The position numbers and the translations under genes were made by a program. 64,000 nucleotides of DNA, from the NCBI RefSeq assembly GCF_900117425.1, contig NZ_FPEH01000019.1, forward strand, positions 90,379-154,378. The letters are read 5' to 3'. Position 1 is the stretch's first letter; each line of letters opens with the position of its first letter. Source of the DNA: Novosphingobium sp. NDB2Meth1. GTDB taxonomy: Bacteria; Pseudomonadota; Alphaproteobacteria; Sphingomonadales; Sphingomonadaceae. The notes beneath the pieces are model-generated. The model did no database searches, was not told the origin of the DNA, and saw only the letters and a list, made by a program, of their open reading frames with translations. This document shows positions 46,077 through 54,044 of this stretch, piece by piece.

Positions 46077-47444
46077 TCAGCGCAGGGTCGTGTAGCCGGG
46101 ATTAAATCGCTTGAGTCTCTGGCCCGCAACGCCTTGCATGGCGCTGAGATCTCGAAGGGTCAGGTCAAGTATGCCCAGGCCGGGACCTTGATTTAAGCGG
46201 CGGACGATCTCCATCAGTGCAAGGGTCGCGGCGATCACCCCCACAAAGGGTACGCCAACGGTCCTTGATGCGATCTCCAGCAAACCGCAATCATCCAGGC
46301 CACGCGCCACTAGGTCCTGATAGGCACTCGCTTTCGCTACCGCCTTGGCGTCCGCAGTGCGTGTGCTGGAGGCCTCACCCCAACGCGCGCGCGCCGTGAC
46401 CAAGCCGGGGAACGTATGAAGCCGCATGGCGAGGTACTCATGCGGACCCGCGCCAAGGCCTGCATCGACCACCAGATCGAAGCGGGGATCTTCCAGAGCC
46501 GCCCTTGCCTCGGCATTGTCGACGCCGCAGAAAAGGATGCGCGGGTCGTCCTCGGCCAAGGTGATATCGCCGCTAAAGCGTCGCTCGACGAGCCGTGTTC
46601 GAAATCCCCGCGCTTCTGCCCATGCCGCGACTTCGCGAGTCTTGAGGCGGCCGACCATGTCGACGCTAGTCAGCATGGATGTGCTGTCGTTCGCCAGTGC
46701 CAGGCGGTCGAAATCCTGAAGCGTGAGTTCGACGTCCGCCGGGCGCTCGAACGGGAGCAGGCCCAGCGTCCACAGGAAGGCCTGGCCCAAGTGGCCAAGC
46801 CCGAGAACCCAAAGCTTGGTCGGCGCCACCCATTCCATGGGGCCCGAGGCGGTGCGCCAGTATGCGCGCGGGTCCCATAGGGACAGACCCACATCTCGGT
46901 CTCCCGCCATCGGATTGCCCCGCAGGCGCTGGAATATTTCAGCGACAGCAATGGCGCCAGCCAAGACCGCTGCGGGAATGTCTTTCGCGCCTTCTTCGAG
47001 CCGATTGCCCTCACCGGCGACGAACACGCCTGCGCGCCAGTCGCCGAAGGTGACTTGCAGCGCGCCCGCTGGCGCCCCGTCGCCGAGCCAGGCGAGCGGA
47101 GTTTGCGGCGAGAGTTCGACTCGAGGCTTACCGCCGAGCTTCACAATTGCATCACCCAAGGTTTCGCCCAGCCCCGGTAGATCGACCAGCAAGGGGACGT
47201 TGAGATCGCCAAGCACTTCTACTCCGCCCAGCAAGGCTCGCCGCCCGCAGTTGACCATGGTCAGCAAAGCGGCCTGGACGGCGAGTGACTGGCCGCAAGC
47301 GGTGCCTAGGCCGATCGCCATGCGATAGCTCGCGAACAGGGCGTAGGCAGCTTCGATGCTGTCGGCCTCGCCGATGTCTAAGGCCATCTTGACACCCCTA
47401 TGCAAGGCATCAGGGCTTATTTCGGTGATCGTCTGGGTCATCAT
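46077..47444 (-). CDS. bilD: BilD: E1-like ubiquitin-activating enzyme (ThiF fold)
   Basis: 455 residues. The C-terminal part is a ThiF/E1 adenylation domain: nucleotide-binding LWVLGLGHLGQAFL (about 210-222), LQDFDRLALANDS, ILFCGVDNAEARA, and a likely catalytic Cys386 in LDDCGLLEIASRTVGVPFVG. The N-terminal 200 residues are an unassigned domain typical of long prokaryotic E1s. E1 adenylates the C-terminal glycine of the ubiquitin-like protein and passes it to its own Cys and then to E2. It is last in an operon Ubl-E2-JAB-E1, the order of Bil (bacterial ISG15-like) antiphage systems. It overlaps bilC by 4 bp (ATGA). CBASS Cap2 is less likely because no cyclase is present. Confidence 0.8.
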   Translation of the reverse strand: MMTQTITEISPDALHRGVKMALDIGEADSIEAAYALFASYRMAIGLGTACGQSLAVQAALLTMVNCGRRALLGGVEVLGDLNVPLLVDLPGLGETLGDAIVKLGGKPRVELSPQTPLAWLGDGAPAGALQVTFGDWRAGVFVAGEGNRLEEGAKDIPAAVLAGAIAVAEIFQRLRGNPMAGDRDVGLSLWDPRAYWRTASGPMEWVAPTKLWVLGLGHLGQAFLWTLGLLPFERPADVELTLQDFDRLALANDSTSMLTSVDMVGRLKTREVAAWAEARGFRTRLVERRFSGDITLAEDDPRILFCGVDNAEARAALEDPRFDLVVDAGLGAGPHEYLAMRLHTFPGLVTARARWGEASSTRTADAKAVAKASAYQDLVARGLDDCGLLEIASRTVGVPFVGVIAATLALMEIVRRLNQGPGLGILDLTLRDLSAMQGVAGQRLKRFNPGYTTLR

Positions 47445-47920
47445 GCAAATGTTCCTGTTTTGAGGATGCGGCGGCTGCGCCAGCCGCCCAAATTGATCCA
47501 GGCGTGTGCCCCCTCATATTGGTATAAGCCTATGCGGTGTCGCCACACCGGACTGCTTGCGAAGCGTTCGACGATGAGGGCCATGTGACCGGACCGCGCG
47601 ATCATCGGATTGCATCGGTCGGCCTCGCTCTGGATTGCAGCGCCGCCATGGGTGTGGATGTCGGCGAGCACCTGAAGGCCCGTAGTCCGGCAGATTCCCC
47701 AAAGCCTCTCGAAGGCGTCGGCATAAAGAACACACACGCCGGTGCTGTAAGCATTCGCATCTAAGTCGTCGTAAAACACGCACAGCTCGAACAGGCGCCG
47801 ATTGCCTTCGCGCTTGCCAAGTAGGAACGCACCGCTCTCGGTCCGCCCGCCGCCGCGGCGGCGCAGCTCGCCCATGAGAGCTAGCCATTGGGCACGCGGG
47901 ATAACAAGTTTGTCAGCCAC
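47441..47920 (-). CDS. bilC: BilC: JAB/JAMM-type deconjugating metallopeptidase
   Basis: Start taken at the GTG at 47920 that overlaps the bilB stop (GTGGCTGA); an ATG at 47941 is also possible. About 159 residues with a JAMM zinc-peptidase core: a Glu in [12 protein letters not shown], and [16 protein letters not shown] supplying His-x-His, Ser and Asp. The spacing His-x-His-x6-Ser-x2-Asp is one residue shorter than the eukaryotic consensus (x7). JAB proteins process or remove ubiquitin-like tags at isopeptide bonds. In Bil systems the peptidase matures BilA or recycles it. It is overlapped by both neighbours. Confidence 0.8.
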   Translation of the reverse strand: MADKLVIPRAQWLALMGELRRRGGGRTESGAFLLGKREGNRRLFELCVFYDDLDANAYSTGVCVLYADAFERLWGICRTTGLQVLADIHTHGGAAIQSEADRCNPMIARSGHMALIVERFASSPVWRHRIGLYQYEGAHAWINLGGWRSRRILKTGTFA

Positions 47921-48401
47921 CGCGCACCCCCATGTAGTCAAGGCTGTTCAGCAGCTCATGCAGGAACTCGAGGTACTGCTGGATGCCCTTCTCGGGGCGC
48001 CAGATGTGCGCAGCGTGCTCCTGACGCCAGTTAGCATGACCGGCGATGCTCATCCGGTCGCATGGCGCGTACAGGCAGGTCCCGTTCTGCCAGTCCGGGC
48101 GGAACACCGCCGAGACCCGGCGAGCGCCGGCGGGCCACAAGGCAAAGGGCAAAGCCGTGCCGTTGGCAGGGAGCCAAGGCTGCGCGGTCGGGGGTTCTTG
48201 CGGATAGCCTGTGCAGTCGAACCGAAAGCCGTAGGCACTTGGAGCACCCGATCGGGGCGCCGCAGTGACCTCGATTTCAACAATTGGCCAGGCGATGCGG
48301 ACAATGCTCCACCGGCCGAGGTAGACGGCGAGCTCGAAGGCACCCTCCGCTACCTCGTCCAGGAATGCTTGCGCGTCCGGGCAGGCGAGCACCGTTGTCA
48401 T
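47913..48401 (-). CDS. bilB: BilB: E2-like ubiquitin-conjugating enzyme
   Basis: Start chosen at the ATG at 48401, one base after the bilA stop and with GAGG upstream, giving 162 residues. The E2 fold is visible in [30 protein letters not shown] (the YPxxPP turn of E2s) and [18 protein letters not shown], where Cys109 aligns with the catalytic Cys in 'nGxiCL'. The C-terminal helix ends with [13 protein letters not shown]2 takes the activated ubiquitin-like protein from E1 and attaches it to a target, reported to be a phage tail protein in Bil systems. Confidence 0.78.
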   Translation of the reverse strand: MTTVLACPDAQAFLDEVAEGAFELAVYLGRWSIVRIAWPIVEIEVTAAPRSGAPSAYGFRFDCTGYPQEPPTAQPWLPANGTALPFALWPAGARRVSAVFRPDWQNGTCLYAPCDRMSIAGHANWRQEHAAHIWRPEKGIQQYLEFLHELLNSLDYMGVRGG

Positions 48402-48402
48402 G

Positions 48403-48891
48403 TTAGCCCTCGACCCGCTTGATGGGCACCAGGCTGAACGAAAGCTCACAGCAGCCAGTCAGCAGGGCACCGATCTGAACGTCAGGGTCCGGCCGGTCGT
48501 TGGTTCCGGTGATCTGCAGGACGTGCTCGCTGGCATCGATCGGTGCCATCTTGAGCTCGTGCACATACCAGCGCTTCACGTGGGTTACCGTCGCCGTGGG
48601 GGCGAACGTATGGTGTGCTTCGGGCGTGTCTGCATAATGCAGCGTGACGCCGATCTTCTTGCAGCGGTGCACATGGACGCGGTGCTTGTCCTTGACGCCC
48701 TGATGGTGGAGCGGCTTGCCCATACGCAGCGGCTGCTCGTCTTCGCCGGCGAAGACCATGGCCGCTTCGATTGCGAGGCCAAGGGCCGCCGCAGCCGCGA
48801 GGACTGCTTCAGGCCCTGCTTCCTCGGCAACCTCGATCAGTTCGATGGACCGGCGGCCCTCAATCTGCATGAACAGTTTAAGCTTGGTCAT
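48403..48891 (-). CDS. bilA: BilA: tandem ubiquitin-like protein (multiubiquitin/ISG15-like)
   Basis: 162 residues. Two similar halves are visible, about 1-76 and 77-162, each with a beta-grasp-like layout (first half: [20 protein letters not shown]...[15 protein letters not shown]...VHRC; second half: [18 protein letters not shown]...[20 protein letters not shown]), as in ISG15. The chain ends RVEG, leaving a free C-terminal glycine suitable for activation without trimming. An AAGAGG site precedes the ATG. It heads the Ubl-E2-JAB-E1 operon. Its promoter region shares a two-part motif with that of the upstream sigma-like gene. Confidence 0.77.
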   Translation of the reverse strand: MTKLKLFMQIEGRRSIELIEVAEEAGPEAVLAAAAALGLAIEAAMVFAGEDEQPLRMGKPLHHQGVKDKHRVHVHRCKKIGVTLHYADTPEAHHTFAPTATVTHVKRWYVHELKMAPIDASEHVLQITGTNDRPDPDVQIGALLTGCCELSFSLVPIKRVEG

Positions 48892-48935
48892 TTGAGTACC
48901 TCTTGGTTGGCGGGGCAGTTTTTACCGCCGCAAGA

Positions 48936-48972
48936 GGTTCAAGAAGGCTCGACGCGAAATCGGAAATCGGTC
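48936..48972 (-). promoter_or_regulatory. Promoter-like two-part motif upstream of bilA
   Basis: Read toward bilA, the sequence is GACC, GATTTCCGATT, 12 bases, TTCTTGAACC. The same two blocks with the same 12-base gap occur at 53801-53838 upstream of the sigma-like gene. The layout resembles -35 and -10 elements of an alternative sigma factor. Confidence 0.55.
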
Positions 48973-48986
48973 AGCCGGATTTCCTA

Positions 48987-51900
48987 CTAGGGGCGCAGGC
49001 CGTCCGCAGGACAGATGAAGAAGAAGGGACAAGTCGGGCAGTTACGGCTGCTACGCTTGGGATCAAACAGACCTGCCGCAATCGCGTTCAACGCCTCCGC
49101 TGCCCCGTCGAGCGCCTCGGTCAGCTTGCCGGCGGCGGCAGTGGCGTCCTTCTGCATTCCGTCGAGGAGCGAGATATGCAAGAAGCTGGCTGCAACCCCT
49201 TCGTCTTGCTTCACCATGGCCTGCAGGAGCGCATAGCGGGCCTTGGGCGTTTCTCCGGTCTTAGCAAGCCGTCCGGCCTTCATCCGCTGGATGACGATTC
49301 CGCCTCCGGCCTTCTGTATGTGATCGGCCCGGGCGATGATGGTAACCCCCTCGATTGTCAGACGCCGCTCGGTCTTTAAGGCATGACCGCTCATGGCTGC
49401 GCCGGCATTGACGAGCATCCGCTGCGCGGTGTCCTTATAATGCATCGCCGCGGGGTGGTCGACGGGGCCGCGCTCCGACCAAGTGGTGTCTAGGTGGACC
49501 GCGACGTCGGCGGCCGACCGGGCCGGTTGTTCGCGCAACCAATCCAGCCCCCCGCGGATGACACCATGAAATCGCAGGTATGGTGTGTCCGCGAGCCGGC
49601 GCGAAAGTCCCAAAGCCTCACCGTAATAATAGCGTCTAGGACAGGCGAGATAATCTTCGAGGGCGGTAACAGCGAGCTCCGGTGACATGCCGCTAGCAGC
49701 CCTTTGCGGCACAGGGCTCGGACCTGTCGGCCCGACAGCTGTCCACTGCGGCGCAGGCTCGCCTCCGGGCGCCAGAACAGAAGAAAGCGGCTTTAGCAAC
49801 TTCGACGGGTTGGGTCTCGACGATCCGCCATAGCGGTTGGCTCGGGACACGGTCAGGCGATCCTTTGCGCGTGAGAGGGCCACAAACATCAGGCTTTCTT
49901 CTTCTGCTTCGCTTGTCATAAGCGCGTCCTCCTCCGCGATGCCTGGCGGCAACGGGCAGAGATTAGGCCGGGCGTTCGGCGGGAAATATGATGGGCTGGC
50001 CGATGGGATGTAGACGTGCTGGAACTCCAACCCTTTGGCGGCATGCACCGTCATCAGCTGGACCGCATCGATGCCTGACGCTGCGGCCGGAAGACGGCGG
50101 AGTTCCTTCTCTTCGTCGAGAACCTCAAGGCGGCGGATGTGCTCGAGGAAGTCGCGATTGTGGCTGCGATTCCCCGTTGGCCGGTGGCCGAACGCCAGGG
50201 TGAGAAGCTGATAGACAGCAAGCTGGCGCTGCTGCGCTGCCACGTCTGCCCCGGCAAGGGGTGCGCTGTAGATCGCGGCCGCCTTGCCAAACAGGAAGGC
50301 GGATATGAGGGCGTGCGGCGAGGTCTTGAAGTCGGCGCTGCCAAGGTCATCCGCCAACCGCAAAAACCCGGCTCGGCCTTCCGGCGACAAGGTGACCTCG
50401 TTTGCGCGTCTCAGCGCGGTCAGCATGGCGATGTCCGCGTCCTTCCTGAAGCGAAACATCTCCAAGATGTCTGGCACAGGCACTGCGTAGCGCGAAAACT
50501 GGGCAACACGGAGCAGGCCAACACCGTCGCGCTCTCCGACAAGGGAGATCAAAGACAAGAGGTCGCGCACTTCTGGCCGTTCAAAGAAGTCGCCGAAATA
50601 CAGCGCCGGCACGCCCGCGCGCTGGAAATGCGCTGCCAGGGTGCTGAGTACGCCGTGGGTCCGCGCCAGGACGGCGTGCTGGCTGAACCCGTCTTGCTCG
50701 GTACGGCGCGTCAAGATTTCCTGGGCCAGCCCTTCGGCTTCGGTTTCGCGTTCGGTGGCAACGCGGTACGCGATTTCGCCGCTATCTTTGCCGCGGTTCG
50801 GCGTCAGCTCGCTCTTGGAAGCAAAGGCGGCGGCCGTCATCGTTCGCCCATAGCGTTCAAACAGGCCGACAATTCGCCCACCAGAGCGGTAATTTACCTC
50901 CAGATCCTTGAAGTCAGCACCAGGGAAAGCGTCGGCGAAGCGGCTCATATTGAGCGGCGAGGCGCCGCGGAACCGATAGATCGATTGCCGGACATCGCCG
51001 ACGACCCAAGGACCGACAGCAGGATCGGCAAGTTGCTTGAGCAAGGCAGCACTCGCCTTGTTCATGTCCTGATATTCGTCGACCAGAATGTGCCGGTAGG
51101 TCTGGCGGATGTCGGCAGCGACGTCGGCGTGGGTCTTCAGCAGTTCCACGCTCCGGGCGATAAGATCGCCGAAGTCTACCCACCCCCGGGTTTCAAGCGC
51201 CTTCTGGTAGACTGCATAAATATGGGCCGCTTCAAGGGCCTTGTCCCTAGCTTCGCCCTCCGGCATGGCCTGCGCCCGCGCATGGTAGGTCTGAGGGTCG
51301 CACAGCTCATCCTTGGCGCGCGATATGGCGTTCAGAACCGACTTCAGCCCGCGTAACGGTTCCTGCAGATCAAAATAATAGTCGAGCTTGAGGTGCTCGA
51401 GTTCGGACTCCAGGAGGAACAGCGAGTCCGCCCGGTCTAGGAGTTTCGGTGAACCGGGCAGGCCGAGCCGATCTCCATAGAGGCGCAGCAGCTCCTGCCC
51501 AAAGGCGTGAAACGTGCTGCACCAGACCGCGGTCGAAACGCCTCCAAGCTCGAGACGTAGCCGGCGTGAAAGATCATCGGCCGAAGCATTGGAATAGGTG
51601 AGCGCAAGAATGGACGCCGGATCGGCCTCCTTCCGGGATATGAGCCATGCTGCCCGGGCCACCAGAGTGCGCGTTTTGCCGGTGCCAGGTCCGGCTCGCA
51701 CCTGCACGGGCCCCGGATCCGCCTCTGCCGCAAGTCGCTGACTGGCATCCAGCGACGGACGCGCACCATCAGGATCTGGCGGCCGATCTTCGGGTAGCAA
51801 GAGTGCATCGGCCATCTGTTGCTGGACCAGATTGAGGGGAAGGCCCAGATCGCCGGCGATAGCGTCCGCCGTAAGCTTGTGCGCGATGCACTCGGTCCTG

Positions 51901-52334
51901 AGGCGCCGACGTGGCAGCAGAAGTTCGCGGGCATAGACATTTGCCTGCGCTTCGCGGCGCTGCTTCGGGCTATAGGCGTCGCTCTCCCCTACCGCCGAGC
52001 TTTCGGGCTCGGCGATAGCATAGGGATCGACATCATCATCGTGGCAACCGCCTTTGGGATGGTGCAGTCTGTGATGCCCGAATTCGTGAGCGACGTGAAA
52101 GGCGCGGTCCTCGTCGCTAAGCGCGGCCGAGACCAGAATTCTCGGACCGTCTGGATCATAGGACGCCTCGGTGTTGTCCAGCAGCGCATCGTCCTTGGGC
52201 AGCACTAAGATCTTGACGCCGCTGGCCAGTGTGGCCGCGGCGAGGAGTTCGTCGGCCCGAAGCAGGCCAGCCTGAGGGTTCAGCTCGTCATGCCAAGCTG
52301 CAGCCTGACTGCGCAGTTCGGACCAGACGCTCAT
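48987..52334 (-). CDS. ImmA/IrrE metallopeptidase-UvrD helicase-AddB-like nuclease fusion
   Basis: 1115 residues in three parts. (1) Residues about 1-165: an ImmA/IrrE peptidase with FHVAHEFGHHRLHH (His83, Glu84, His87). (2) About 190-870: a UvrD/PcrA superfamily 1A helicase with Walker A VRAGPGTGKTRTL (about 214-221), Walker B ILVDEYQDM, GDVRQSIYRFRGA, and VQLMTVHAAKGLEFQHVYI. (3) C-terminal about 890-1115: a RecB/AddB-type domain with four cysteines suited to a 4Fe-4S cluster, Cys898 in LACPRRYYY and Cys1099, 1102, 1108 in CPTCPFFFICP. The expected D-x-K is replaced by Arg-Met-Lys (1017-1019), so cutting activity is doubtful. It overlaps the HTH gene upstream and ends 96 bp before bilA. Likely a defence or DNA-damage effector controlled by proteolysis. 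Confidence 0.83.
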   Translation of the reverse strand: MSVWSELRSQAAAWHDELNPQAGLLRADELLAAATLASGVKILVLPKDDALLDNTEASYDPDGPRILVSAALSDEDRAFHVAHEFGHHRLHHPKGGCHDDDVDPYAIAEPESSAVGESDAYSPKQRREAQANVYARELLLPRRRLRTECIAHKLTADAIAGDLGLPLNLVQQQMADALLLPEDRPPDPDGARPSLDASQRLAAEADPGPVQVRAGPGTGKTRTLVARAAWLISRKEADPASILALTYSNASADDLSRRLRLELGGVSTAVWCSTFHAFGQELLRLYGDRLGLPGSPKLLDRADSLFLLESELEHLKLDYYFDLQEPLRGLKSVLNAISRAKDELCDPQTYHARAQAMPEGEARDKALEAAHIYAVYQKALETRGWVDFGDLIARSVELLKTHADVAADIRQTYRHILVDEYQDMNKASAALLKQLADPAVGPWVVGDVRQSIYRFRGASPLNMSRFADAFPGADFKDLEVNYRSGGRIVGLFERYGRTMTAAAFASKSELTPNRGKDSGEIAYRVATERETEAEGLAQEILTRRTEQDGFSQHAVLARTHGVLSTLAAHFQRAGVPALYFGDFFERPEVRDLLSLISLVGERDGVGLLRVAQFSRYAVPVPDILEMFRFRKDADIAMLTALRRANEVTLSPEGRAGFLRLADDLGSADFKTSPHALISAFLFGKAAAIYSAPLAGADVAAQQRQLAVYQLLTLAFGHRPTGNRSHNRDFLEHIRRLEVLDEEKELRRLPAAASGIDAVQLMTVHAAKGLEFQHVYIPSASPSYFPPNARPNLCPLPPGIAEEDALMTSEAEEESLMFVALSRAKDRLTVSRANRYGGSSRPNPSKLLKPLSSVLAPGGEPAPQWTAVGPTGPSPVPQRAASGMSPELAVTALEDYLACPRRYYYGEALGLSRRLADTPYLRFHGVIRGGLDWLREQPARSAADVAVHLDTTWSERGPVDHPAAMHYKDTAQRMLVNAGAAMSGHALKTERRLTIEGVTIIARADHIQKAGGGIVIQRMKAGRLAKTGETPKARYALLQAMVKQDEGVAASFLHISLLDGMQKDATAAAGKLTEALDGAAEALNAIAAGLFDPKRSSRNCPTCPFFFICPADGLRP

Positions 52335-53002
52335 ACCGCCGGTTCATCCGAGTCCGCGAGTTGCCGCAACCAGAAGGCCTTGAGATCAGCCGATAGCGTC
52401 GAGGCATTGATGGCCACTTCGAACGTCTCGGTTTCGATCTTAATTGGCCCTTTGGCCTTGCGCAGATTGCCCCTGGAGGACGGGATTGGCGCGCCGGTGG
52501 CCGAGGCAATCACATGCGCTGGCGGCAAGCGAATTTCCCCGGCGATCCGACGGAACATTTCCAAAGGACGCCGCCCGACGATGCGGCGTCGGTCCAGCTT
52601 CATCATCAATCCCGCATCGAGACCGACACGGACGGCGACCTCGTCTTCCGTAAGGCCGCGCGCACGGATCAGCTGCGAGAGGCGCGGAGGCATTGATTTG
52701 ATTTCAATCTCTCCGCTTGTGTCGTCGATATCCGTTGAGGTTTGTCCCGGTTCCTCGTGACGGCGGACCAGAACTCGGCTCACGCCAATATTCGCAAATT
52801 GCTCAACACTGCAGTCAGAGGGTGCCGGCTCGTCCTTCAAAGCCGTTTGCACGGCAAGATTGGCGAAAAACGCCACCAGCGCATCGCGATGCTGGGGATA
52901 GGCGGCGATCGCCACCACGAGATTCTCATGCGTCGGCTCGACGCCGTCGATGAGGAGGTCAAGGATGACGTCATCCGCCGTAGGCTGATCCACACGGTTC
53001 AT
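52331..53002 (-). CDS. HTH-like protein of the sigma/helicase operon
   Basis: 223 residues. I recognise only a probable lambda-repressor-type HTH in the middle (LSQLIRARGLTEDEVAVRVGLDAGLMMKL). The N-terminal part is helical (DDVILDLLIDGVEPTHENLVVAIAAY). The C-terminal part has a strand-rich segment (GPIKIETETFEVAINASTL) of unknown kind. It overlaps the sigma-like gene and the ImmA/IrrE-helicase gene by 4 bp each, so the three proteins are made in a fixed ratio. ImmA/IrrE peptidases classically cleave HTH repressors, so this protein is a plausible substrate of the peptidase domain, or an anti-sigma partner. That role is inference. Confidence 0.6.
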   Translation of the reverse strand: MNRVDQPTADDVILDLLIDGVEPTHENLVVAIAAYPQHRDALVAFFANLAVQTALKDEPAPSDCSVEQFANIGVSRVLVRRHEEPGQTSTDIDDTSGEIEIKSMPPRLSQLIRARGLTEDEVAVRVGLDAGLMMKLDRRRIVGRRPLEMFRRIAGEIRLPPAHVIASATGAPIPSSRGNLRKAKGPIKIETETFEVAINASTLSADLKAFWLRQLADSDEPAV

Positions 53003-53751
53003 GACTCTTCTCCATGCGCTTCGCGCATTTGCTCAATTGCAGTGTTTATCCAGTTTCGAATTTGGCGTTCGCTCACCGGTTTGAACTTCTCGCAGAGGGT
53101 AGGTACGCCATCCGGGCCATCTTTGAGCGGCCAGTTGTAAATGTGCCGTAGGATAAAGGCTTCCCGGTGCCGCGGATCTGTCACCGCGTTGAGATACCTG
53201 AGAGCGCCGCCAGCTTCGTCCTCTTCCTCCGCGAGCAAATGCTCTTCTGCGTTAAGTTCCTCTGACGCAAGACGTTCGACTATCGGCGTGTACTGCCCAT
53301 CTTCATCTCGATCTGCGGACTGAAATGCCTGCGCCTTCGGACGGCCTGGCCCGATTGCACGGAGCGTCGCCTGCTTGACGACGGTTGCTGCGTCGACTTC
53401 AAGATATTCGGCCGTCCGTGACGGAGGCGCTTCATTGAGCAGATCGCCGAGTTCATTCGCAACCGAAATCTGTATTTCTTCGCTATCGGCTGGGCCGTAG
53501 CCCCGTGACCAGCGGTTGACGATCGGCTTCACCCGTTCAAAAAATTGATATGTAAGTATGCCCAGAACATGCGGATCGTTGTCGCGTCGCCGAAGCCGGA
53601 TGAGATGAACTAGGGTCTCGATCCGCCAAGATTGGTCACACCAGACGGTATGAGGCATGTCGAGAGCGAGCGCGATCTCATTTTCCACTGCCTGGTGGCG
53701 GGTATAGCGTTCACCGCTTTTCCGGAAGCACATCAGTGGTGCCGCTCGCAT
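52999..53751 (-). CDS. Sigma-70-like (ECF-type) regulator
   Basis: The frame is open from 53796, but I choose the ATG at 53751 (MRAAPLMCF...) because it has an AGGAG site 9 nt upstream and the earlier ATG would sit right at the putative promoter. About 250 residues. The C-terminus resembles sigma region 4: DPRHREAFILRHIYNWPL, then ERQIRNWINTAIEQMREA as HTH. The middle (VLGILTYQFFERVKPIVNRW) could be region 2. The Glu/Asp-rich linker (EELNAEEHLLAEEEDEAGG) separates them. It leads the operon with the HTH and helicase genes. It probably directs transcription from the shared motif found upstream of itself and of bilA. Confidence 0.58.
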   Translation of the reverse strand: MRAAPLMCFRKSGERYTRHQAVENEIALALDMPHTVWCDQSWRIETLVHLIRLRRRDNDPHVLGILTYQFFERVKPIVNRWSRGYGPADSEEIQISVANELGDLLNEAPPSRTAEYLEVDAATVVKQATLRAIGPGRPKAQAFQSADRDEDGQYTPIVERLASEELNAEEHLLAEEEDEAGGALRYLNAVTDPRHREAFILRHIYNWPLKDGPDGVPTLCEKFKPVSERQIRNWINTAIEQMREAHGEES

Positions 53752-53800
53752 TTGGGTGGTCTCCTGCGGCTCCTGATCGTGAAATGACGGGTCCATGTCA

Positions 53801-53838
53801 GGCTCAAGAAGAGGTCAAGCTCAATCGGAAATCCGGTC
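53801..53838 (-). promoter_or_regulatory. Promoter-like two-part motif upstream of the sigma-like gene
   Basis: Read toward the gene, the sequence is GACCG, GATTTCCGATT, 12 bases, TTCTTGAGCC. It matches the motif upstream of bilA in both blocks and in spacing. The second block ends 50 bp before the chosen ATG at 53751, leaving a normal leader. Confidence 0.55.
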
Positions 53839-54044
53839 GCAAAATTTTTTGCCCCGATGTTTCTTCGCGCACGCAACCGTCTTACTGGCCACGAAAGATT
53901 TCAAGATATAACCAGTCGAACGAACAGGTTCTAGTCGATCGCTGAATGGAGGGCCACTTTCAGCTAAGCAGTTCGCGGGTCTGAACGACAACAATCTTGG
54001 CGGCGTCAACCGCGGACCGGCTGAGCAATTAATTCATTAGGAAA

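Noticed and set aside
46077..48891. CBASS type II accessory genes (Cap2 E1/E2 and Cap3 JAB)
   Set aside because: E1 and E2 are separate proteins, a tandem ubiquitin-like protein is present, and no cyclic-nucleotide synthase or effector gene is near; Bil fits better.
50139..51356. 405-codon plus-strand frame inside the helicase gene
   Set aside because: Antisense to an intact UvrD domain and without recognisable motifs.
48987..53751. Gabija system, because of the UvrD helicase
   Set aside because: No GajA-type OLD nuclease gene is adjacent, and the helicase carries ImmA/IrrE and AddB-like parts that GajB lacks.
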